Origin: Capsulimonadaceae bacterium
GTDB lineage: Bacteria; Armatimonadota; Armatimonadia; Armatimonadales; Capsulimonadaceae
Reading direction: 5' to 3'
Assembly (NCBI GenBank): GCA_031292625.1
Contig: JARLGU010000031.1
Span: 186,001-250,000, forward strand
DNA length: 64,000 nucleotides
Position 1 is the first letter of the stretch; every line of letters begins with the position of its first letter. The notes below the pieces were generated by a model. It had not been told where the DNA came from, searched no databases, and worked only from the letters and a program-made list of their open reading frames with translations. Shown here in pieces: positions 26,664-35,321 of the stretch. Position numbers and translations under genes: made by a program.

Positions 26664-27335
26664 ATGGCAACTGGACGCATCGCGATTATGGGCGGGGCAT
26701 TTGACCCGATCCATTACGCTCATCTGCTCTCGGCGGAAGAGGCGGCGAACGCGATGCAACTGGACGAGGTCCTGTTCATTCCGAACAACCAGCCGCCGAT
26801 TCCCAAACACGATGTCGTTTCGCCATCCGATCGCGCCGAGATGGTCCGGCTGGCGATCGCCGGCAACCCGCTGTTTAAGCTGTCGACGATTGAAATCGAT
26901 CGAGAGGGGCCGTCCTACTCGTACGACACCGTCCGTGCGATAAGGGCCGCCCGTCCGTCGATCGAGCGGCTCTTCTTCATCGTCGGCGCGGATGCCGTCC
27001 TGACCATGCCGAATTGGTACCGGATCGACGACCTTGCGCGCGAGTGCGAGTTTATCGTCACGACGCGGCCTGGCTTCGATCGCGATGCGCTGCTTGGTCA
27101 GCTTCCGGCTGCGCTAGAGACGCGCGTCCACCCTTTGACGATCCCGCATGTCGATCTCGCGTCCACCGTTCTGCGTGAGCGGATCGCGGACGGCCGCGGG
27201 GTTCGCTACTTGACGCCCGACGCCGTCGTCGGGTACATCCAGGAGAAGGGGCTCTATCGGACACTTGCCCCGCCCAACGATTATGCAAATTCTCGGAGTC
27301 ATACCCGCCCGTCTGGCATCCACGCGCCTTCCTGA
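26664..27335 (+). CDS. nadD: Nicotinate-nucleotide adenylyltransferase
   Basis: Cytoplasmic NAD biosynthesis enzyme that transfers AMP from ATP to nicotinate mononucleotide. 223 residues with the nucleotidyltransferase motif GGAFDPIHYAHLL (about 10-22), the FIPNNQPPIPKHD loop and FFIVGADAVLTMPNWYR. The usual C-terminal ISSTxIR is here ASTVLRERIADG. The C-terminal 17 residues overlap the start of kdsB by 53 bp and are not conserved-looking. The rsfS gene that often follows nadD is absent here. Confidence 0.92.
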   Translation: MATGRIAIMGGAFDPIHYAHLLSAEEAANAMQLDEVLFIPNNQPPIPKHDVVSPSDRAEMVRLAIAGNPLFKLSTIEIDREGPSYSYDTVRAIRAARPSIERLFFIVGADAVLTMPNWYRIDDLARECEFIVTTRPGFDRDALLGQLPAALETRVHPLTIPHVDLASTVLRERIADGRGVRYLTPDAVVGYIQEKGLYRTLAPPNDYANSRSHTRPSGIHAPS

Positions 27336-28014
27336 CAAGGTTCTGCGCGATATCGCCGGCAAACCGCTCGTCGTTCGCGTCTACGAAGCTGCCAAACGCT
27401 GCCCCCAATTGACCGATGTCGTTATCGCGACCGATGCACAGGTTGTGGTCGACGCCTGCCGCAGATTCGGGGCCGACGCGATGATGACATCGCCGCGCCA
27501 CCAATCCGGCAGCGACCGCCTTTTCGAGGTGCTCGAAGCGCGCCCCGCCGATGTGTACGTCAATATCCAGGGCGACGAACCGCTGCTGCGTCCCGAGCAC
27601 GTCTCGGCGCTGGTGGATCCATTCCTGGCCGGCGGCGGCGAAATCCAGGTGACGACGCTCAAAGTTGCGATTAGCGATGAGGAAGCAGCGGATCCGAATG
27701 TCGTTAAGGTCATCACGGATACATCAGGCCGCGCGATCTATTTCTCCCGCCTGCCGATCCCGTACGATCGCGATGGACGCGGCGTGCAGCGGTTCAAGCA
27801 CCAGGGCCTGTACGCTTACCGGCGGGATGCTTTGGCGAAGTTCCACAGCCTTGAGGCGACGCCGCTTCAGTTGACCGAATGCCTCGAACAGCTCAAGCTG
27901 CTTGAAAACGGCATGCCGATCCACGTGTACGAGACCCCGTTCGACACCGTGGGCGTCGACACCGAACAGGACCTCGAACGGGTCCGGCGCATTTTCGAGG
28001 GAATGACTGCGTGA
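27283..28014 (+). CDS. kdsB: 3-deoxy-manno-octulosonate cytidylyltransferase (CMP-Kdo synthetase)
   Basis: 243-residue enzyme that activates Kdo with CTP for lipopolysaccharide core assembly. Begins MQILGVIPARLASTRLPDKVL, the diagnostic CTP-binding N-terminus. Further motifs: SGSDRLFEV, VNIQGDEPLL, and RFKHQGLYAYRRDAL near 160-175. The open frame starts six codons earlier, but ATG 27283 is the family start. It overlaps the tail of nadD, which implies translational coupling. Its product feeds the WaaA enzyme encoded at 37106-38437. Confidence 0.95.
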   Translation: MQILGVIPARLASTRLPDKVLRDIAGKPLVVRVYEAAKRCPQLTDVVIATDAQVVVDACRRFGADAMMTSPRHQSGSDRLFEVLEARPADVYVNIQGDEPLLRPEHVSALVDPFLAGGGEIQVTTLKVAISDEEAADPNVVKVITDTSGRAIYFSRLPIPYDRDGRGVQRFKHQGLYAYRRDALAKFHSLEATPLQLTECLEQLKLLENGMPIHVYETPFDTVGVDTEQDLERVRRIFEGMTA

Positions 28015-28082
28015 TCTCTCGCGCGTGAGCCGGCAGAAGGCATTAGCAGCCATTCCGCCGGCCGCGCGTCACGCGACGGAAT

Positions 28083-28778
28083 CTACGCAAACAGCTCGGG
28101 AAGGTCGGTCCAGACGACGGCAGGATCGGCCGAGAGGATTGCGATCTTCTTCTCGAACGCCTGCCAGTCGTCTTCGTTCATGATCTCGTAGCTGTGTCCC
28201 CAGAAGTAGAACACGCCTCCCGATTGTTTTACGTGCTCAAAGCGCGCCCAGAAATCCGGCGAATGGAAGTGGCAGTTCGAGTGGAACGCCATCGGGTCCG
28301 CCGGCGGGAATACGTCGGCGACATTCTCGGTCGTACGCGCGTAAAGATGTCCGGCCTCGCGAACTGCGTTGCGAACCGCTTCGTTGTGCGTGCCGAACGG
28401 GTACGCGAACCCCAGGACTGGGTAACCGAAAATCTGCTCGAGCTGATCGCGTCCTTCGCGGATCTCGCGCACCGCGTCCGCGATTGGGATCGATTCCAGG
28501 TGAGGGTGGGCAAGAGAGTGATTGGCGATCAGGAAACCCTCGTAGACTGAAACCAGCTCGGGTCGGGAGATCCGGTACACCTCTTTGACGTCTTTGTATT
28601 TCCATCCGCTTTGACGCTGCGGACCGTGCGAGGCCGCGTTCAGGTTGAACGATCCCTTTGCGCCGTATTTGCGCAGGATCTCCATGACACGAATGTCGTC
28701 GTTAACGCCGTCGTCCCAGCATTGGACGACCCTGATGGTTTTCGGCGCCGTCTGGGCGTCTTGAGAAGAGTTGGACAT
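28083..28778 (-). CDS. Polysaccharide deacetylase (NodB-like)
   Basis: 231-residue carbohydrate esterase of family 4 type. The metal-binding set is visible: D-D in WDDGVNDD (about 20-27) and HxxxH in NHSLAHPHLES (about 92-102), with the later strand LGFAYPFGTHNEAV. No signal peptide is seen, so it may act in the cytoplasm or on small substrates. It has its own promoter region with a long dyad at 28810-28831, and converges on kdsB. Confidence 0.85.
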   Translation of the reverse strand: MSNSSQDAQTAPKTIRVVQCWDDGVNDDIRVMEILRKYGAKGSFNLNAASHGPQRQSGWKYKDVKEVYRISRPELVSVYEGFLIANHSLAHPHLESIPIADAVREIREGRDQLEQIFGYPVLGFAYPFGTHNEAVRNAVREAGHLYARTTENVADVFPPADPMAFHSNCHFHSPDFWARFEHVKQSGGVFYFWGHSYEIMNEDDWQAFEKKIAILSADPAVVWTDLPELFA

Positions 28779-28809
28779 GGGCTAGAACTCGCTTGATTTG
28801 AATTGAAGG

Positions 28810-28831
28810 TCAAACGCGCTTGCGCGTTTGA
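28810..28831. promoter_or_regulatory. 22-bp dyad in the leader of the deacetylase gene
   Basis: TCAAACGCGC-TT-GCGCGTTTGA has perfect 10-bp arms. It lies 32 bp upstream of the deacetylase start and downstream of a -10-like TATCAT on the minus strand, so it is placed to act as an operator or as an RNA hairpin. No neighbouring regulator gene is obvious. Confidence 0.5.
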
Positions 28832-28962
28832 GGAACGTGGTTATGATACACCAATCTGGACTGCGCTTAGCGCTCCAAACGCTGTAAATCGCGCCAAGAA
28901 ACCCGCCGTCCGCGCGCTTCCTCGGGCGATTGGGCGTGGAACCGGCCTCCCCTTCGACGAGC

Positions 28963-28984
28963 AAAAAACGGCCCGCCCAGCCGT
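28963..28984 (-). terminator. Rho-independent terminator after the MoxR operon
   Basis: On the minus strand the stem ACGGC/GCCGT with a 7-nt loop is followed by TTTTTT. It sits 41 bp beyond the moxR stop. Confidence 0.6.
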
Positions 28985-29024
28985 AGACGGCATTCTGAAT
29001 CGTCGAGCGTAATCCCCTGACAAG

Positions 29025-30173
29025 TTATCTCGGCACTTCCAGCCGGTCTACGATTGCCTCGATGATGCGATCGGCGGACACGCCTTCGATTTCCGCCTCG
29101 GGTTTCAGGATCAGGCGATGGCGAAGCACGGTCGGCGCAACTTGCTTGATGTCGTCCGGGATGACGAAATCGCGCTCGCGAATCGCCGCGAGCGCTTTGC
29201 TGACCTGCAGCAGCGCGATCGATGCGCGGGGGCTTGCGCCAAGGACGATCTGGTGGTGCTCTCTTGTCGCGCCAACGAGGGCGGTGATGTACTTGAACAG
29301 CGCCTCTTCAATCCGCACCGTCTTCACTTCCCGCCGCGCCCGCGCGATAGCCGCGCTGTCCGCGACGACGCGGATGCCGACCGTCGACAGGTCGTTGGGA
29401 TCGAAGCCGTCCTGGTAGCGTCGAAGGATGCGCTGTTCGTCGTCTTGCGACGGGTACGGCACCACGATTTTAAGCAGGAAGCGGTCAAGTTGCGCCTCGG
29501 GAAGCGGATACGTCCCCTCGAACTCCACGGGGTTTTGCGTGGCGAACACCATGAATAGCTCCGGCAAATCAAACGACTCGCCGTCGATAGTCACGCGGCC
29601 CTCCTGCATGGATTCGAGCAACGCCGCCTGGGTTTTTGGCGGCGTCCGGTTGATTTCATCGGCGAGCAGCAGGCCGGTAAAAATCGGCCCGCGCTTAAAG
29701 TGGAACTCGCCGCTCTGCATATCATAAACGCGTGCGCCAGTAATGTCGGAAGGCATCAGGTCCGGCGTAAACTGAATGCGGCCGAAGTCCGCGCCGATCG
29801 CGGCGGAAAGCGCCCGCACGAGCAGCGTCTTCGCCGTGCCAGGGACACCTTCGAGAAGCACGTGTCCTTCGGCGAACAGTCCTGCCAGCGACGCTTCGAT
29901 GACCGCTCCCTGGCCGACGACCGCCTTCTTCACTTCGGAGCTAATCGCCGCCGCGAGCGCCGCCACCGAACCTCCGGCAACAGGCGATCTCGGCTCCGGC
30001 TGCAGGGACGAATACGGGGCCGGCTGCGCGGCGTCCACTGGCTCGTCCAGCGCGGTTCGCGTATCTGGAGCCAGCTTGCCCTGATCGGCAAGAGCCTGCA
30101 GGTGCGCGACGTAATCCGGCTCGACCGGTGTTTCTCCCTGGTCCGGTGCGTTCTCTGAGATCTGATCAGTCAA
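29025..30173 (-). CDS. MoxR-family AAA+ ATPase
   Basis: 382-residue chaperone-like ATPase. The first 80 residues are a proline/acidic-rich leader. Walker A LLEGVPGTAKTLLVRAL (about 130-146), Walker B LLADEINRTPPKTQAALLE (about 189-207) and sensor-1 FATQNPVE follow. MoxR proteins act with von Willebrand-domain or membrane partners to mature enzymes or envelope complexes. The start is a TTG at 30173, overlapping the upstream gene by 8 bp, so it is translationally coupled. It is the last gene of the operon with the DUF4350, DUF4129 and membrane proteins. The DUF58 protein normally beside moxR is missing. Confidence 0.92.
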   Translation of the reverse strand: MTDQISENAPDQGETPVEPDYVAHLQALADQGKLAPDTRTALDEPVDAAQPAPYSSLQPEPRSPVAGGSVAALAAAISSEVKKAVVGQGAVIEASLAGLFAEGHVLLEGVPGTAKTLLVRALSAAIGADFGRIQFTPDLMPSDITGARVYDMQSGEFHFKRGPIFTGLLLADEINRTPPKTQAALLESMQEGRVTIDGESFDLPELFMVFATQNPVEFEGTYPLPEAQLDRFLLKIVVPYPSQDDEQRILRRYQDGFDPNDLSTVGIRVVADSAAIARARREVKTVRIEEALFKYITALVGATREHHQIVLGASPRASIALLQVSKALAAIRERDFVIPDDIKQVAPTVLRHRLILKPEAEIEGVSADRIIEAIVDRLEVPR

Positions 30174-31467
30174 TGCTCAGTTCCTTTCTAAAGCGCTCCA
30201 TCTGGCGCACGAGGTCGAGGAGCTCGTTTTCGGTGAGCGAACGGGTTTCGATGTGTCGCTCGCAGCGGCCGAGCAGCTTCTTGAGCTCGACCTCGTTGAC
30301 GTGTCCACGTCGTCCGGCCGCCTCGGCGAGCGCGGCGAGCGAGAGATCCGTCGGCACGTTGAGTCGCGTACAGAGGTCTCGCAGAAATTGCCGATAGATA
30401 AAATCAAGGGCTGGCGCGGCGGCGTGCGCGCCGCGATAGAGCGCGGCAAGCGACGCGACATATTCACCAGAGTTGCGGCGCTCGTTCGGTCCTGCCGGCC
30501 GGGCTGTGCCAAATCGCGGAGCGAGCACGAAAACCATCACGATCACGGCAAGCACCAGTTGAAGGCAGGCGCTCTGCGGGCCAAAACCCAGGGCGCTCCA
30601 AATGGTTCCTTCGCCGGCGATCTCGCCATGATGATACTCGTCGAAGAGCGCCTTCTGGCCCGGCTTGACGGAATCCGCGAGAATATTGCCAAGAAAAACC
30701 GCGTTATCGGCTCGGGCGAGGTTGCGATTGGACGCAAAAAAACCGTCGGCAACGAAGATTGCGCGTCCTTTGCCCACCGGCAAAACGCTGACGACCGGTT
30801 CGCCGCCGATTGGCCCTTTTCGTCGCAGCGCTGGGGGATTGCCGAACAGATCCACCGTGCTTCCCGCTATCCGGCGAATACGGTGCCCGCCGTGCAATTG
30901 AATCAAGTTCACCCCGCGTACGATGTTCACGGGCTGTTGAGGACCGTAGCTTGCTAAGCCGCCCTGGGCCGCAAGAGATTCTCCGATCGTGACGCCAAAC
31001 TCGTCGCCAAAATCGCCTCCGGGCAGGTTTGCGGCGGGCTGCCCCTGCGCCCTCGCCGCCGGAAGATCGTTGGTCAGAATCAGCGCCGTTCGGCCAGCCG
31101 CTAGCCAGGATTTGAGCGCAACGGCGTCGTGCCCGTTCAGCACGCCAGGCGATGTCTTGGAGCGCGGTCCGCCGCTGGAATCCGATCGCGTCTGCGGTGC
31201 GGCGACGACCAAAAGCGATGCGTCGGCAGGCAGTCTGCGCCAATCGTCGCGGTTCACGTCGACTTTGTAGCCGAGGCGCGATGTCAGCTCGAACAAACCG
31301 CGCATGCCGGAGCCGCGATCGTTGTAGATCGACGGATCTGGCTGCAAGTCCGCGCCGACCATGCTGCCCGATCCCGTGTCGTTCACCGAAAGGATTATCC
31401 CGGCCACGATAAACACGAGCATCAAGATCCCGATGCCGGCAACCTCTTTTGTGAAAAAATGTTTCAG
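30166..31467 (-). CDS. DUF4350-type membrane protein of the MoxR operon
   Basis: About 433 residues: an N-terminal membrane helix (VAGIGILMLVFIVAGIILSV), a periplasmic/GATase-like DUF4350 domain (about 35-260), a second helix near 280-300 (CLQLVLAVIVMVFVLA) and a helical C-terminus. The first standard start codons (TTG 31425, ATG 31422) would cut the first helix and have no ribosome site. A CTG at 31467 overlaps the stop of the upstream gene as CTGA and has GAGG 7 nt before it, so I take that as the start. Role: probable partner of MoxR in the envelope. Confidence 0.75.
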   Translation of the reverse strand: MKHFFTKEVAGIGILMLVFIVAGIILSVNDTGSGSMVGADLQPDPSIYNDRGSGMRGLFELTSRLGYKVDVNRDDWRRLPADASLLVVAAPQTRSDSSGGPRSKTSPGVLNGHDAVALKSWLAAGRTALILTNDLPAARAQGQPAANLPGGDFGDEFGVTIGESLAAQGGLASYGPQQPVNIVRGVNLIQLHGGHRIRRIAGSTVDLFGNPPALRRKGPIGGEPVVSVLPVGKGRAIFVADGFFASNRNLARADNAVFLGNILADSVKPGQKALFDEYHHGEIAGEGTIWSALGFGPQSACLQLVLAVIVMVFVLAPRFGTARPAGPNERRNSGEYVASLAALYRGAHAAAPALDFIYRQFLRDLCTRLNVPTDLSLAALAEAAGRRGHVNEVELKKLLGRCERHIETRSLTENELLDLVRQMERFRKELSID

Positions 31468-32573
31468 AGGGTGACCTCGCGTTGGGTTTGCAGGGCCTCG
31501 TACTGTCGAACGATCCGATCGTAGTCCCCGGCGGACGCTTGATGGAACCCATACCAGATGCAGTCGAAATCGCGGGTCGCAGGGAGCAGCTGATCGTATA
31601 GGGCGGGGAACTTGCCGTCGTTCACCGCCGCCAGGTACTCCCAGTTCGTCAGCGAGCGCTTGAGCTGCACGATGCCCTCGGAATCGAGCCGGACGAGGAT
31701 CGCGACATAGACCAGCCGGAACGCGGAGCGGTAATCGCCGCGCGATGCGTACCTGCGCGCAAGATCGAATAGCCTTTCGAAGTCCCGCAAAGCCACGAGA
31801 ACTGCTTCGTCCGCGCCGATTGCCAGATTCGTCTCAGGCGCAGTCCGGTTGCGCCCATACAGACGCTCGCGCATCCAATTGCTGATCGCGACGGCAAGCC
31901 CCACGAAAAATGCGATCAATCCCGCACGGAACCAGATGATGATGGCCACGGCCAGCAGCGCGATCGCAATCAAGATTGTCCGTGCAATGTGCTTGTTAAA
32001 AGCAAACGGCTTAAAGTGGACGCGCGGGCCTTTGAAATGCTTCGCCCAGAAATCGTCCCAGGCCTTTTGCCACTTCGCGAGGACCTTGTCCCACTTCGTG
32101 GGTTCGGGGACCGGAATCGATGAATAGGCCTCGCCGGAAAGCACCTTGCGCATCGCGGCGGCTTCGCGCTGAACCTGTCCCGGGGACGCGTGGCCGTCCA
32201 GACGCAATCCCTGGCGAGTCGCGACAATGTCGTCCCGGATCTCGCGCAGCAGGGTTGGCCTCGCCGCCGCCGATGCCGATTCCGCGAACGTCAGGCGCGA
32301 CATGAGACCGAGATTGTCGACGAAGACCAACGATGAGTCGCCGGGGAATATGACCTTGCACCTAAGATAGCGGGACAGGACGGCTGGGGCGGTGCGCGTA
32401 TTGGCTGTTCGGTCGCGATTGACCGCCGCTTGCACGCGGGCGAGCGCGCCATCGTAGCCCGCGCGGGTAAGCGTGGGCAATCCCTGCGCGCTTGCGGGGC
32501 CAATCAGAGCGGCGCAAACGACCGTCGCGGATAAAAGGCATTTGCCGAGTCGGCCTATCGATACACAGCTCAT
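31464..32573 (-). CDS. DUF4129-domain membrane protein of the MoxR operon
   Basis: 369 residues with a signal peptide (1-29, ending GPASA). A periplasmic region of about 160 residues follows, then one or two membrane helices near 195-230 (ARTILIAIALLAVAIIIWF). The cytoplasmic C-terminal DUF4129 module has typical pieces LARRYASRGDYRSAFRLVYVAIL and the DYDRIVRQYEAL ending. DUF4129 proteins are standard members of moxR clusters and of transglutaminase operons. It overlaps both neighbours (4 bp each side), so the four genes form one operon. Confidence 0.82.
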   Translation of the reverse strand: MSCVSIGRLGKCLLSATVVCAALIGPASAQGLPTLTRAGYDGALARVQAAVNRDRTANTRTAPAVLSRYLRCKVIFPGDSSLVFVDNLGLMSRLTFAESASAAARPTLLREIRDDIVATRQGLRLDGHASPGQVQREAAAMRKVLSGEAYSSIPVPEPTKWDKVLAKWQKAWDDFWAKHFKGPRVHFKPFAFNKHIARTILIAIALLAVAIIIWFRAGLIAFFVGLAVAISNWMRERLYGRNRTAPETNLAIGADEAVLVALRDFERLFDLARRYASRGDYRSAFRLVYVAILVRLDSEGIVQLKRSLTNWEYLAAVNDGKFPALYDQLLPATRDFDCIWYGFHQASAGDYDRIVRQYEALQTQREVTL

Positions 32574-33466
32574 GGCTGCGCCGCCTTGTCTGTCGTCGCG
32601 GTCTGGTCGATCGGCGGGTAGCCGAGCGAGCGCGCCAAGAGTTCGATGTCGTAGCCTTCCCTGCGAATGCGCAGGTCGAAATAGAACATCGTCACCACGC
32701 AGACCTGAAACGGCAAAAGCAACATGCAGGAGAGGCCGAACGCAATGGACTCGGCGACTTCCTTATGCAGAACGAGCAGCGGCATGAACGGAGCTGCGGA
32801 GTCGACGGCAAGATTGGCGACGATCTCGACCGCGCCGACTACCGCGGCGACCAGCACTCCCCAGAGGCACCAGTGGACAATGTGCCCGCCCAAAATGAAC
32901 GATCCGTTGCCGCTCGCAAGTTTCCATGAGCGTTTGAGCGGCTGATATACATCCCGCACGCCCTCGTTGAGCATGACATGTAGAAAGAGTTGCAGTGGGA
33001 TTGACAGCAAGATCACGAGAATGCCCGGCAGGACGCAAGTCATCGTGCCGCCAATCGTAGCGGCTGCGTACAGGGCAAGGAGAAGCGTCGCCTGTATGGT
33101 CACCGGCAGAGCCGCCCGGTAGGCCGTTGCCAGATTGACCGGCTCGTCCTTGTAGCGCGCGCAGGCGGCGGCCACAAGGGCGCTTAAGAGAAGCGCCGTG
33201 GAAAGCGCTGACGTGCCAAGAGTGAGCGCCGTCCAGCCCATGTCGGTTCGGAGAGCGTTGCCAAGGTTTGTCAGCCCGTCGATGCCCGTTCCCATGAGCG
33301 GCCGCAGAACGGGGGCTGCGACATAAGCGCCGATGCCGACGACGGGAACGTAGACGATCGCCGTAATCAGCAGGAACAGCGCAAAGTTGCTTTTGTAAAG
33401 ATCGAACGCTTCGTCGAATAGGTCGAGCAACCCCATCGGGCGATACCGGCGTCCATCGAATCTCAC
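32570..33466 (-). CDS. Polytopic membrane protein, first gene of the MoxR operon
   Basis: 298 residues with about six membrane segments (for example LFLLITAIVYVPVVGIGAYV, ALLLSALVAAACARY, VLPGILVILLSIPLQLFLHVMLNEG). It starts with a short amphipathic stretch, MGLLDLFDEAFDLYKSNF, that resembles DUF975/YciC-like and glycerophosphodiesterase membrane domains. No catalytic motif is seen. The 4-bp overlap with the DUF4129 gene (ATGA) ties it to the operon. Function unknown; it may be an envelope partner of the MoxR system. Confidence 0.72.
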   Translation of the reverse strand: MRFDGRRYRPMGLLDLFDEAFDLYKSNFALFLLITAIVYVPVVGIGAYVAAPVLRPLMGTGIDGLTNLGNALRTDMGWTALTLGTSALSTALLLSALVAAACARYKDEPVNLATAYRAALPVTIQATLLLALYAAATIGGTMTCVLPGILVILLSIPLQLFLHVMLNEGVRDVYQPLKRSWKLASGNGSFILGGHIVHWCLWGVLVAAVVGAVEIVANLAVDSAAPFMPLLVLHKEVAESIAFGLSCMLLLPFQVCVVTMFYFDLRIRREGYDIELLARSLGYPPIDQTATTDKAAQP

Positions 33467-33589
33467 GTTAGTTCCTTACCCGCTCGTATTCAAGCGCTTG
33501 CGCAGAGCGACGGCAGGTTCTCGAGCGCGTTTCGGCTTGCGGACCGCATCCTCGGGGCAGGGAGGTCTTGCAAACGCTGCCTAACCGCT

Positions 33590-34357
33590 CTACGACTTGG
33601 CCACTTTGACCAGAGCCGGCCGAATCAAGCGCCCGTGAAGCGTGTACCCGGCGCGCAACTGTGCGGTGACGGTTTCGTCGGGGGCATCCGAGCCTTCTTC
33701 CACCATGACCGCTTCGTGGACCGAGGAATCGAACGGTTCGCCGACTGCGGGAATCGCTTGCACGCCTTCTTTGGCGAGCACATCGACGAACTTGCGATAG
33801 ATTGCCGTAACGCCACTGATAAGCTGATCGTAGCTCTCGGTTCTTGACGCCGCATCGATTGCCAGTTCAAAGTCGTCGACGAGCGGAAGGATTTCCTTGA
33901 TCAAGCGCTCCGCTGCGTTCGCGCGGACCCGCTTGAGCTCCTCCTCGGCGCGGCGGCGAACATTGTGCAGGTCCGCGACGGCACGCAGGTGCTTGTCCTT
34001 CTGATTTTCGACTTCCGCCAGAAGAGCAGCTTCGCGGGTTGCGAATTCTTCTTGCGCGGCAGCCGCCTGGGCTTCAAGCGCCAGGAACTCGTCGCTTGCC
34101 GTCACATCCTCTCCGGAATCGCCGGCAGGCGCTTTCTCTTCGTTCAACTTGAACCGCCGTTTCCGCGGTTGGCTAAAGAGTTGTTCGAGCGACTCCGCGG
34201 AGAGTGGTTGATCGGACAGCTCGATCGGCTGACGCGCATTTTCGCCCAGGGGATCTTCGTTCGCCGACTGGACAATAACGGGCCGCATATCGGGGCTTTC
34301 CATCGGTTCCTCTTGCGACGGTTCATCGTCTTGGACGGGATCGGAATTATAGCTCAT
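33590..34357 (-). CDS. grpE: GrpE nucleotide exchange factor
   Basis: Cofactor that releases ADP from DnaK. 255 residues, longer than usual because of an acidic, disordered N-terminus (1 to about 95). The long coiled coil (about 95-150, with LRAVADLHNVRRRAEEELKRV) and the C-terminal beta domain with the family signature (VGEPFDSSVHEAV, then GYTLHGRLIRPALVKVAKS) follow. The gene stands alone: no dnaK, dnaJ or hrcA is beside it. A TATAAT -10 lies about 65 bp upstream on the minus strand (34421-34426), with a small CTCG/CGAG dyad just after it; no CIRCE element is seen. Confidence 0.95.
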   Translation of the reverse strand: MSYNSDPVQDDEPSQEEPMESPDMRPVIVQSANEDPLGENARQPIELSDQPLSAESLEQLFSQPRKRRFKLNEEKAPAGDSGEDVTASDEFLALEAQAAAAQEEFATREAALLAEVENQKDKHLRAVADLHNVRRRAEEELKRVRANAAERLIKEILPLVDDFELAIDAASRTESYDQLISGVTAIYRKFVDVLAKEGVQAIPAVGEPFDSSVHEAVMVEEGSDAPDETVTAQLRAGYTLHGRLIRPALVKVAKS

Positions 34358-34456
34358 ACTTCCATAGCCTTCTTATCGCGCGTCTGCAATTAATTCAGTA
34401 CCGCTCGTAATGTTCGAGATATTATACCTAACTGCATGGGCATGCCATCGCGTTTA

Positions 34457-34717
34457 CGGCCTTTCGCCCGGTGGAACGCATTGCATCTATAACTGTTAGC
34501 AGCGGCGCGAGTCCGGTCCTGAAAGGGCCGGCCTGTGTTGAGAAAGCCCGTGAACGGGCCTAATCGGTAGACGGCCAGCATTTTCGTGAGCCGGCAGCCC
34601 GATTGATTGGGGGTGACATCTCAGGACGGTCGTTCACGGCCGGAAACCGAGCCAATATCGGTGACAATCGTCTCTATTCATAGATGCGATCGCCCGGCCT
34701 TTCGCCCGGTGGAACGC
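34457..34717 (+). repeat. 23-bp direct repeats flanking R1 copy b
   Basis: The same 23-bp sequence, beginning CGGCCTTTCGCCCGG and ending TGGAACGC, occurs at 34457-34479 and 34695-34717, directly outside the two ends of R1b. Copy a at 13004 has no such flanks. It may be a duplication made at insertion or an older local repeat. Confidence 0.75.
34477..34693 (+). repeat. R1 element copy b, MITE-like, 217 bp
   Basis: Same sequence as R1 copy a at 13004-13220 but in the opposite orientation; the two differ at only about 15-20 positions by eye. The right end AGATGCGATCGC is intact (34682-34693). The left end (GCATTGCATCT) has lost part of the repeat. It occupies most of the gap between grpE and the next gene and has no conserved reading frame. 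Confidence 0.8.
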
Positions 34718-34724
34718 GTCGCTC

Positions 34725-35234
34725 CTAGCCTCGTTCCGCACCGCTGGCCGCGACAAGCGTCGCCCTTGCGTCTTGCAGCGCCGGCTCCATCTCGCCGGAA
34801 CCAGCCGCGATCGCCCTGTCGATGGAAGGAATTGCTTCGCTTGCCGCAAGTTCGGCGGCAGTCCCCGCGCCGATAACGGCTAGCCAGGGGTCGTGAGATT
34901 CGATTAGGCGTACGGCGACGTGGTTGACCGTGGGGCGAAGGGGGAGAGGCAGGTTTCCGGTATATTCTTTGAGCTGGACGGGGAGCCTCCGCGCTTCGTC
35001 CGCGTAGCGCCGGCGGTTGAGGTGCGTGAGGGTCGCGCGGATTTCCGCCATGACATCCGCGTCGTCGGCCGATTCGCGCGGCGTTGTTGCGATCTCCAGG
35101 GCGACAGCGCTGAAGAGCGGCAACTCCGCGTCGCGTCGCGTGCGCCGCTCGATCTTAATCCTTGCCAGAGCGCGCGACGTGAACGTGATCGCAAGAATGC
35201 CGCCCGCCATGATCATTCCGGTGCTTGTCAGCAT
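34725..35234 (-). CDS. Hypothetical protein with N-terminal membrane helix
   Basis: 169 residues: a short N-terminal helix (MIMAGGILAITFTSRALARI, about 7-26), then a charged helical region with an E..L..L.RRRYADEARRL pattern and an Ala-rich C-terminus. Codon use and GC match neighbours, and it lies same-strand upstream of grpE beyond the R1b element. I do not recognise the family, and nothing around it suggests a role. Confidence 0.55.
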   Translation of the reverse strand: MLTSTGMIMAGGILAITFTSRALARIKIERRTRRDAELPLFSAVALEIATTPRESADDADVMAEIRATLTHLNRRRYADEARRLPVQLKEYTGNLPLPLRPTVNHVAVRLIESHDPWLAVIGAGTAAELAASEAIPSIDRAIAAGSGEMEPALQDARATLVAASGAERG

Positions 35235-35321
35235 GGCGACCTATTGTACCTCGCGCCGGGCGCTGCGGGAAGGCGCGTTGCAAGGCACGGATATTCCTCG
35301 AAAACGGCAGCGGGAAATCGG

